Source of the DNA: Pedobacter sp.
Lineage (GTDB): Bacteria > Bacteroidota > Bacteroidia > Sphingobacteriales > Sphingobacteriaceae
Direction of reading: 5' to 3'
DNA: 5,547 bases
Assembly: GCA_004295885.1 (NCBI GenBank)
Contig: SEDG01000192.1
Coordinates: forward strand, 1-5,547
Shown here: positions 1-5,547 of the stretch, one piece after another
Layout of the letters: each line of letters opens with the position of its first letter
Position numbering within the stretch: position 1 is the stretch's first letter
Notes under the pieces: model-generated
What the model saw: the letters and a program-made list of their open reading frames with translations, nothing else
Database searches by the model: none
Told to the model about the DNA's origin: nothing
Position numbers and translations under genes: made by a program

Positions 1-13
1 CAATTCGGTTGCA
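1..13. promoter_or_regulatory. Partial LacI-type operator (half-site) at window edge
   Basis: Positions 5-13 read TCGGTTGCA, the exact reverse complement of TGCAACCGA at 70-78 in the operator ahead of the GH115 gene. The left half (CAAT) resembles the other arm but carries one extra T, and the window begins before the site is complete. It may be a second, imperfect operator about 70 bp upstream of the first, which could allow repressor looping, or it may serve a gene lying upstream. The nine-base match is seen directly; the role is inferred. Confidence 0.35.
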
Positions 14-69
14 AACTAATAAAAAATAAATCATTCTAAAAATCTTAACCAATAGTTTAAATAAAATAG

Positions 70-83
70 TGCAACCGATTGCA
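70..83. promoter_or_regulatory. LacI-family-type operator upstream of GH115
   Basis: TGCAACCGATTGCA is an almost perfect palindrome. Arms TGCAA/TTGCA flank a central CG, and only the symmetric positions 6 and 9 of the 14 fail to match. Even palindromes with a central CG and CAA/TTG arms are typical of LacI/GalR-family operators, which often control sugar-use genes. It overlaps the upstream element of the candidate promoter at 78-109, where a bound repressor would block RNA polymerase. No regulator gene is in the window, so the binding protein and its inducer are unknown. Confidence 0.55.
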
Positions 84-109
84 TTTTTATAAAAATAAAG
101 TTAATTTAG
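78..109 (+). promoter_or_regulatory. Candidate Bacteroidota promoter for GH115-GH43
   Basis: ATTG at 78-81 and TAATTTAG at 102-109 are separated by 20 bases. This resembles the Bacteroidota sigma-factor consensus TTTG-N19-TAnnTTTG, with one mismatch in the -7 element (TAnnTTaG) and one in the -33 element. Transcription would begin near 116, giving a leader of about 40 bases before the ATG at 154. The overlap of the -33 element with the operator at 70-83 adds some support. AT-rich DNA yields chance matches, so this is a candidate only. Confidence 0.35.
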
Positions 110-153
110 GCGTACCAAATATTTGTGGGAATAATATTCAATTATTAAAAAGT

Positions 154-3033
154 ATGAACGTTATGAAAAAATTGCTAATTATAGTCGTTTTGGTTTTACT
201 GCGAGGATTTGTCTTTGCGGCTGGAACAAATCCATTTGTTATCAAGTCTTACGTTCCTGGAAGCTTTGTAATTGCCAATAAGGGAAAGGTTAGCTGTATT
301 TTATTAAGCGATAACGAGTTTGCCGGTGTAACCAGAGCCGCAAAAAACCTGCAAAGCGACTTACAAAAAGTAACGGGTTTAAATCCCTCACTTTCTACGG
401 CAAAAGCAACTGGATTAACAATCATCATTGGAACCATTGGCAATAGTAAAATCATCGACCAGTTGGTGAAAAACAATAAAATTAACGTTGCAGGTATTGC
501 TGGGAAATGGGAAAGTACATTAATTGAGGTGGTGAAAAATCCTTTACCTGGTGTAGATAGTGCCTTGGTAATTGCTGGAAGCGATAAACGCGGAACAATT
601 TACGGTGTTTACGAACTATCGTATCAAATAGGCGTTTCGCCCTGGTATTATTGGGCAGATGTTCCTGTTAAAAAAAGCGAAAGTTTATTTGTTAAGGCGG
701 GGAGGTATGTTATTTCATCTCCTGCGGTAAAGTATAGAGGCATTTTTTTAAATGATGAAGCGCCTGCATTGTCTGGTTGGACACATAAGGAATTTGGAGG
801 TTTCAATTCTAAATTATACGAAAAGGTTTTCGAACTGATTTTGCGTTTAAAAGGAAACTATTTATGGCCCGCCATGTGGGGCAACGCCTTTAATGACGAT
901 GATAAAATGAACCCCATCTTAGCAGATGAATATGGCGTAGTGATTGGTACATCGCACCATGAACCATTAACTAGGGCCCACGATGAATGGAAAAGATATA
1001 AGGGTGGAAAATGGAACTATGATCAAAATCCACAGCAATTAAGAGAATTTTGGGAAAGTGGGTTAAAGCGAGTGGCTGATAAAGAACAAATTATTACTAT
1101 TGGTATGCGAGGTGATGGAGATGAGCCTATGTCTACGGGGACAGCCACTGCATTGTTAGAAAAAATTGTTAAGGATCAGCGAGAAATTATAGAGAAAGTA
1201 ACGAAAAAACCAGCATCGGCGACGCCACAAATTTGGGCTTTATATAAAGAGGTGCAGGACTATTACGACAAGGGAATGCGTGTGCCAGATGATGTAACTT
1301 TGTTACTGGCTGATGATAATTGGGGGAACATAAGGAAGTTGCCTAAGTTAAACGAAACGCCAAGAAGCGGAGGATATGGTATTTATTATCACTTTGATTA
1401 TGTGGGCGATCCGAGAAATTACAAATGGGTAAATACCAATCCGATTCAGAAGGTTTGGGAGCAAATGAACTTAGCTTATGAATATAATGCCAATCAGATT
1501 TGGATTGTAAATGTTGGCGATTTAAAACCGATGGAATTTCCGATCGAGTTCTTTTTAGATTATGCTTGGGCGCCAGATGCCATTCCAGCAGAAAAATTGA
1601 AAGAATATATGATTAGCTGGTCGGACAAGCAATTTGGACAAGAGTATGCTGCTGACATCGCTGATATATTAGATTTATATAGCAAGTACAATGGACGCAT
1701 TAAGCCAGAATTATTGAATGATAAAACCTATAGTTTAGCTAATTACAACGAATTTGAAAATGTTGTGGCCGATTATAATTCGTTAAAAGACCGAAGTAAG
1801 TTCATCTATGATAGAATTCCTACTGCTCAAAGAGATGCATTCTACCAATTGGTTTTACATCCCGTAGAAGCAAGTGCTAATTTAAACGAGCTTTATCTAG
1901 CAGTTGCCAAAAATAAATTATATGCTAAGCAGGCTCGCTTTAGCGCGAATGCGATGGCAGATAAGGCAGCAGAATTATATAAACGGGATCAGGGAATAAC
2001 GAATTACTATAATAAGGTTATGGCAAATGGAAAGTGGGACCACATGATGGATCAAACTCATATTGGTTATACTTATTGGCAACAGCCTGAAAAAAATTCA
2101 ATGCCAGAAACTGTTGTACTTGCTTTTAAAGGAGATTTATCTAAAGCTCAACTAGGACTAGCAATTGAAGGTAGCGATTCATCGTGGACAGGTAAGACAA
2201 AGGTGGATTTGGCTTTTCCAACTTTTGATTATTACTCAAATAAAGCACATTACATAGAGCTATTTAATGTTAAAAAAGGTTTGTTTAAGTATGAAATTAA
2301 AGCTCCGGTTTTTGTAAATGTAGATTTCCCAACAGGTGAAGTAAAAACCGAACAAAGAATTCATTTGAATATCGATTGGGATAAAGTGCCTGCAGGCAAA
2401 ACCGAATCTTTAATCACAATTTCTGGAAACGATGGCTCGAAAATTACCCTTCCAATTAAAATAGACAACAGAAGGTTTTTGGATAAAAATATTAATGCTT
2501 TTGTTCCACAAGATGGATACATTTCAATGGAAGCGCCAAGTTACAGTAGAGCCGTAAACAGCCGACCAATTTTTTGGAAAACAATACCTAATTATGGTAA
2601 GACGGCAGGAGGTGTGATGCCAGTTCCAGCTGCATCGCCAGTTCAAAAATTAGATGCAAATACACCACATTTGGAGTATGATTTTTATTCTAACGAAACA
2701 GGGACCTACAATTTGCACAGTTATATCTCACCAACAATAGATTTTACTAATAGCGATGGACTAAAGTTTGCAGTTTCTGTAGATGACCAAGCTCCTGTTG
2801 TTGTAAATATTAGCGCTGATTATAGAACAGAGGCAGCTTGGCGAAAATCTGTTGCAGATAATATCAAAATTTTTAAAACCGCATTGAAAATTGAAACTGT
2901 AGGCAGGCACACTTTAAAATATTGGATGATTAGTCCTGCGGTAGTGTTGCAGAAACTAGTAATAGATTTAGGAGGATTGAAACCTAGTTATTTAGGTCCG
3001 CCTGAAACTTTTGTAAGCAAACAAGAAAAGTAA
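154..3033 (+). CDS. GH115 xylan alpha-1,2-glucuronidase, secreted
   Basis: This is a glycoside hydrolase family 115 enzyme. The family removes (4-O-methyl)-D-glucuronic acid from O-2 of xylose in glucuronoxylan, including internal residues. From Met154 the protein has 959 residues, a usual length. A signal peptide (MKKLLIIVVLVLL start, residues 4 to about 22) indicates export. An N-terminal domain spans about 25-170. The catalytic TIM barrel, about 190-500, carries FLNDEAP (198-204), LKGNYLWPAMW (232-242), GTSHHEP (265-271), MRGDGDEPM (318-326), LLADDNWGN (384-392) and VNVGDLKPMEFP (452-463). Arg319, Asp323, Glu366 (in LYKEV), Tyr416 and Asn453 match in spacing the residues I recall as important in Bacteroides ovatus BoAgu115A, where the equivalent of Glu366 is the proposed acid. 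A GH115 C-terminal beta-sandwich domain covers about 780-945 and ends in PSYLGPPE. The frame is open back to a TTG at 79, but that codon lies inside the operator and before the likely transcript start, so I chose ATG154; ATG163 is equally possible. It is probably co-transcribed with the GH43 gene 23 bp downstream. Confidence 0.93.
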   Translation: MNVMKKLLIIVVLVLLRGFVFAAGTNPFVIKSYVPGSFVIANKGKVSCILLSDNEFAGVTRAAKNLQSDLQKVTGLNPSLSTAKATGLTIIIGTIGNSKIIDQLVKNNKINVAGIAGKWESTLIEVVKNPLPGVDSALVIAGSDKRGTIYGVYELSYQIGVSPWYYWADVPVKKSESLFVKAGRYVISSPAVKYRGIFLNDEAPALSGWTHKEFGGFNSKLYEKVFELILRLKGNYLWPAMWGNAFNDDDKMNPILADEYGVVIGTSHHEPLTRAHDEWKRYKGGKWNYDQNPQQLREFWESGLKRVADKEQIITIGMRGDGDEPMSTGTATALLEKIVKDQREIIEKVTKKPASATPQIWALYKEVQDYYDKGMRVPDDVTLLLADDNWGNIRKLPKLNETPRSGGYGIYYHFDYVGDPRNYKWVNTNPIQKVWEQMNLAYEYNANQIWIVNVGDLKPMEFPIEFFLDYAWAPDAIPAEKLKEYMISWSDKQFGQEYAADIADILDLYSKYNGRIKPELLNDKTYSLANYNEFENVVADYNSLKDRSKFIYDRIPTAQRDAFYQLVLHPVEASANLNELYLAVAKNKLYAKQARFSANAMADKAAELYKRDQGITNYYNKVMANGKWDHMMDQTHIGYTYWQQPEKNSMPETVVLAFKGDLSKAQLGLAIEGSDSSWTGKTKVDLAFPTFDYYSNKAHYIELFNVKKGLFKYEIKAPVFVNVDFPTGEVKTEQRIHLNIDWDKVPAGKTESLITISGNDGSKITLPIKIDNRRFLDKNINAFVPQDGYISMEAPSYSRAVNSRPIFWKTIPNYGKTAGGVMPVPAASPVQKLDANTPHLEYDFYSNETGTYNLHSYISPTIDFTNSDGLKFAVSVDDQAPVVVNISADYRTEAAWRKSVADNIKIFKTALKIETVGRHTLKYWMISPAVVLQKLVIDLGGLKPSYLGPPETFVSKQEK

Positions 3034-3056
3034 AAACCATTTATAAATTGAAAAAT

Positions 3057-4151
3057 ATGAGCAATAATTTAAAACTTTCTGGCCTATTTGTAATGATGGC
3101 CTTATCTGCAAGCGCTTGTCAGCAGAACCAAAAATCGGCAAGTACTGAAACCGCAGATTCCACTAAAAAATCTAAATATCTATCCCCACCCTTGATTAAG
3201 GACATTTATACTGCAGACCCTTCTGCGCATCTGTTCGAAGGCAAAATTTACATTTATCCATCTCATGATATAGAGGCGGGAACTCCAGAAAATGATATGG
3301 GTGACCACTTTGATATGCGTGATTACCATATTTTAAGTATGGATAGCGTTACAGGAAAAGTAACCGATAATGGCGTTGCTTTAAGTGTAAAGAATATTCC
3401 TTGGGCTGGTAGGCAACTTTGGGCTCCAGATGCTGCGTTCAAAAATGGAACTTACTATTTATATTTTCCTGTTAAAGATAAAAACGATGTGTTTAGGATA
3501 GGTGTGGCAACATCTAAAAATCCCGCTGGTCCATTTAAGGCAGAACCTAAACCAATGGAAGGAAGTTTCAGTATAGATCCAGCTGTTTTTACAGATACTG
3601 ATGGTAATTCTTATATGTATTTCGGTGGTATTTGGGGTGGTCAGTTGCAAAGATGGAACAATGGAAAATACGATGCGAATGGTTCAAAAACAGATTCTGG
3701 TAAAGAAAATGAACCTGCTATTTCTGCAAAGGTTGCCAAGCTAAGTAAAGATATGTTAAGCTTTGATGGAGCAGTTAAGGATGTGAAAATATTAGACAAA
3801 AACGGAAAAGAATTACTGACTAAAGACCACGATAGAAGGTTTTTTGAAGGTGCTTGGATGCATAAATTTAATGGTAAATATTATTTCACTTACTCTACTG
3901 GAGACACTCACTTTTTGGCTTCTGCAATTAGCGATAGTCCGACGGGGCCATTTACTTATCAGGGTACTTTTATGAACCCTGTTCAAGGCTGGACAACCCA
4001 TCATTCAATCCTTGAGATAAAAGGCAAGTGGTACATTTTTTACCATGATACAGAGCTTTCCAATAAAACGCATTTAAGAAACATCAAGGTTACAGAATTA
4101 AAGCACAATGCAGATGGAACTATCGCTTTGATAGAACCGATGAATAAATAA
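3057..4151 (+). CDS. GH43 lipoprotein, probable beta-xylosidase/arabinofuranosidase
   Basis: This is a glycoside hydrolase family 43 five-bladed beta-propeller, 364 residues from ATG3057, about one catalytic domain with no added binding module. The GH43 acidic triad is visible: Asp54 in YTADPS (general base), Asp174 in SIDPAVF (pKa modulator) and Glu264 in FFEGAW (general acid). THHSI (314-318) supplies the conserved His. WAPDAAF and FYHD are further family signatures. The N-terminus has a hydrophobic stretch ending in LSASAC, so Cys21 is probably lipidated (signal peptidase II) and the enzyme anchored in the outer membrane. A Ser/Thr/Lys-rich linker follows to about residue 40. The residues after the Cys (QQNQKS) are not acidic, so export to the cell surface is unclear. 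The YTADPS and IYPSHD motifs recall the GH43_1/CoXyl43-like group of beta-xylosidases and arabinofuranosidases, but the substrate cannot be fixed from sequence alone. A TTG nine bases upstream (3048) is in frame; the ATG is the better start. The 23-bp gap after GH115 indicates one operon. Confidence 0.9.
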   Translation: MSNNLKLSGLFVMMALSASACQQNQKSASTETADSTKKSKYLSPPLIKDIYTADPSAHLFEGKIYIYPSHDIEAGTPENDMGDHFDMRDYHILSMDSVTGKVTDNGVALSVKNIPWAGRQLWAPDAAFKNGTYYLYFPVKDKNDVFRIGVATSKNPAGPFKAEPKPMEGSFSIDPAVFTDTDGNSYMYFGGIWGGQLQRWNNGKYDANGSKTDSGKENEPAISAKVAKLSKDMLSFDGAVKDVKILDKNGKELLTKDHDRRFFEGAWMHKFNGKYYFTYSTGDTHFLASAISDSPTGPFTYQGTFMNPVQGWTTHHSILEIKGKWYIFYHDTELSNKTHLRNIKVTELKHNADGTIALIEPMNK

Positions 4152-4175
4152 GATATCTGATTAGTAAGATTTCAT

Positions 4176-4209
4176 TTTGCGAGCATAAACATCTGTTTGT
4201 GCTTGCAAA
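4176..4209 (+). terminator. 15-bp hairpin after GH43, possible terminator
   Basis: Arms 4176-4190 and 4195-4209 pair over 15 bp (13 Watson-Crick pairs and two G-U pairs at 4181-4204 and 4186-4199) around a four-base loop, ATCT. The hairpin starts 24 bases after the GH43 stop codon, a usual place for a transcript end. No T-run follows on either strand, so it is not a textbook intrinsic terminator. It could instead protect the 3' end of the GH115-GH43 message or dampen read-through into the esterase gene. Confidence 0.4.
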
Positions 4210-4234
4210 TACAACAAACTCGAAACTAGATTTT
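4203..4234 (+). promoter_or_regulatory. Weak candidate promoter for the esterase gene
   Basis: TAGATTTT at 4227-4234 matches the Bacteroidota -7 element TAnnTTTG at five of six fixed positions. A TTG at 4203-4205 lies 21 bases upstream, slightly beyond the usual 19-20. The start site would fall near 4241, leaving a leader of about 30 bases before ATG4270. The TTG sits within the 3' arm of the hairpin at 4176-4209. The 118-bp gap makes a separate promoter reasonable, but the match is weak. The rest of the gap shows nothing further that I can name. Confidence 0.2.
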
Positions 4235-4269
4235 AGCACCCAAAATTTACACTTTAGATATTAATTGCC

Positions 4270-5280
4270 ATGAGGAAGTTATCATTATATGTCATTTTAA
4301 TTTTAACAAGCTTAACCAGTTCTGCTCAAATAAAACTGCCTAGTTTAATTAGTGATGGAATGGTTTTGCAAAGGGCAATACCTGTAAAAATATGGGGTTG
4401 GGCTGCTCCAAATGAAAATATTAAGCTAAGTTTTAATAAAGCAGAATATACTACCAAAGCTAATGAGAAAGGCGAATGGCAAATAAAATTGCCTGCACAA
4501 AAAGCTGGTGGCCCTTACCAAATGGTTTTTAAGGCAAGCAATAAACTAATACTTAATGATATTCTATTTGGCGATGTTTGGGTATGCAGCGGGCAATCGA
4601 ATATGGAGTTGCCAATGAGTAGGTTAATTGATAAATATCCTGAAGTAATTGCAAATGCCAATAATAATCAGATTAGGCAATTTCAAGTCCCTGATGAGTT
4701 TGACTTTAAACAAGAACGCAAAGACTTTTCGAATGGTTCATGGGTAAGTGCTAGTCCTAAAAATGTATTGGACTTTTCTGGCGTAGCCTACTTTTTTGCT
4801 TTAGAGATTAATCAGAAAAATCATGTTCCAATTGGTTTTATTAATACTGCATTAGGTGGTTCTCCGGCACAAGATTGGATAAGCGAAAGCGCCATCAAAA
4901 AATTTCCTGCTTATTATGAGGAATTACAAAAGTTTAAAGATGATAATTTAATTAAAAGCATAGAAAAGGCAGACCAGCAAGCTTCAATCAACTGGTATAA
5001 AAGGCTAAATGCTGCAGACGAAGGATTAATTAATAACTGGAAAAAAACTGATGAAAAGGGATGGCCAGAGATGAATATTCCTGGTTATTGGGCAGATGGT
5101 CCTTTGGGTTTTGTAAATGGAGTGGTATGGTTTAAAAAGGATATCAATATCACAAAAGAAATGGTTGGTAAACCTGCTAAATTAATGTTAGGTAGAATTA
5201 TAGACGCTGATTCGGTTTTTATTAATGGCCAATTTGCTGGGACAACCAGTTATCAATATCCGAGAAGCAAACACGAATAA
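4270..5280 (+). pseudogene. SGNH acetyl esterase (SASA family), broken: 5' part
   Basis: This is the N-terminal part of a secreted sialate-O-acetylesterase/acetylxylan-esterase-like protein (DUF303/SASA, SGNH fold), a family that removes acetyl groups from sugars. Beside GH115 and GH43 the likely substrate is acetylated xylan. A signal peptide covers residues 1-19, with cleavage likely after SSA. A small beta-sandwich domain spans about 20-100. SGNH block I is CSGQSNMELP, with nucleophile Ser110. The block II glycine motif is TALGGSPAQDW (193-203). From about 245 an inserted jelly-roll domain of GH2 sugar-binding type begins (VVWFKKDI, SVFINGQFAGTTSYQYP) and stops abruptly. After Pro331 come five unrelated residues and TAA at 5278-5280. 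Family members are roughly 640-690 residues by my recollection, so 336 is about half. The missing C-terminal half is recognisable just downstream in another frame. The 5' part lacks the Asp-His pair and is very unlikely to be an active esterase alone. The start ATG4270 is clear and 118 bp follow the GH43 stop. Confidence 0.85.
5255..5270 (+). other. Internal deletion junction in esterase gene
   Basis: Family-like sequence in the first frame ends with SYQYP (codons to 5262), and family-like sequence in the next frame resumes at GAA GCA AAC (5264-5272, EAN). The two matches meet with almost no intervening bases, so the change is a deletion rather than an insertion or one-base indel. TATCAA (Tyr-Gln) at 5251-5256 is also the expected coding for the YQ of the lost WYQGE motif. 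Short homology could therefore have helped the event, though the observed join lies a few bases past it. An assembly collapse would look the same. Confidence 0.65.
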
Positions 5281-5547
5281 GCCAGAAGAGTATAAAAGTT
5301 TGATGCAGACTTTAATTGAAGACTGGAGAAATAAATGGAACCAAGGTAATTTTCCTTTTTTATATGTGCAATTGCCAGGTTTTATGGATGTCAAAACAAC
5401 ACCTACAGAAAGTAGTTGGGCAAAGTTGAGGCAACAGCAGTTAGATTTATTGACTGTGCCAAACACTGCAATGGCAGTTGCCATAGATTTAGGCGAATGG
5501 AACGATATTCATCCGCTGAATAAACAGGATGTAGGAAAACGCTTGGC
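5261..5547 (+). pseudogene. SGNH acetyl esterase, broken: 3' part, runs off window
   Basis: In the frame containing codon 5270-5272, translation gives EANTNKPEEYKSLM from 5264, then LIEDWRNKW, FPFLYVQLPGF, SSWAKLRQQQ and AVAIDLGEWNDIHPLNKQDVGKRLA. This is the second SGNH segment of the same esterase family. EANT is the remnant of the WYQGE(S/A)N block III motif, and Asp (5504-5506) and His (5510-5512) in DIHP are the block V pair. The frame stays open to the window edge and is offset by one base from the 5' part. The end of the jelly-roll domain and the stretch up to WYQG, about 100 residues, are absent. The nearest internal ATG is 5303; translation from it would lack a signal peptide and the nucleophile serine, so an independent function is improbable. 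Confidence 0.8.

Noticed and set aside
249..476. Minus-strand open frame of 75 codons
   Set aside because: It lies entirely inside the GH115 coding region opposite conserved sequence, resembles no family I know and has no supporting context.
3048..3056. TTG at 3048 as the GH43 start
   Set aside because: It adds only Met-Lys-Asn before an in-frame ATG at 3057. It is possible but weaker, since ATG is far more common and the lipoprotein signal is complete without it.
3459..4004. Two minus-strand open frames of 63 codons each (3459-3650 and 3813-4004)
   Set aside because: They are antisense to conserved GH43 motifs, including the SIDPAVF and FFEGAW regions, and have compositions expected of shadow frames.
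4151..4158. AGATATCT palindrome just after the GH43 stop
   Set aside because: It is an eight-base AT-rich palindrome, easily expected by chance here, with no partner site or link to a promoter.
5255..5303. Programmed ribosomal frameshift joining the two esterase halves
   Set aside because: No slippery run is present at the join, and a shift alone would not supply the roughly 100 missing residues, so a deletion is the better explanation.
5188..5484. Minus-strand open frame of 98 codons
   Set aside because: It is antisense to both recognisable parts of the esterase. Plus-strand family matches on either side of the junction explain this DNA better.

Overview
The window looks like part of a plant cell-wall (xylan) degradation locus from a low-GC member of the Bacteroidota. 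A soil or plant-associated sphingobacterium such as Pedobacter or a relative is my guess. The reasons are the AT-rich DNA, A/T-rich leaders without Shine-Dalgarno motifs, Bacteroidota-like signal peptides, and a run of secreted carbohydrate-active enzymes on one strand. No susC/susD pair, transporter or regulator gene is visible, so this is a fragment of a larger locus.

Layout: positions 1-153 are a regulatory region. It holds a LacI-family-type operator (70-83), a second half-operator at the window edge (1-13), and a candidate Bacteroidota promoter (78-109) whose upstream element lies inside the operator. Next comes a GH115 xylan alpha-1,2-glucuronidase (154-3033). After 23 bp follows a GH43 lipoprotein, a probable beta-xylosidase/alpha-L-arabinofuranosidase (3057-4151). 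A 118-bp gap (4152-4269) holds a 15-bp hairpin and a weak promoter candidate. The last gene (4270 to beyond the window end) encodes a sialate-O-acetylesterase/acetylxylan-esterase-like SGNH protein with an inserted jelly-roll domain.

The genes fit one task. GH115 removes (4-O-methyl)glucuronic acid from xylan, GH43 removes xylose or arabinose, and the esterase would remove acetyl groups that block the glycosidases. The operator suggests sugar-responsive control of at least the first two genes.

The most notable observation is that the esterase gene is broken. Reading frame 1 runs correctly to about 5260, stops at 5278-5280, and the recognisable C-terminal half (second SGNH part with its Asp-His pair) continues in another frame from about 5261. 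Roughly 100 residues normally found between these parts are missing. This is an internal deletion with a frameshift (or an assembly error), not a simple point frameshift. I found no RNA genes, mobile elements or CRISPR arrays. I did not recognise an undescribed system here.
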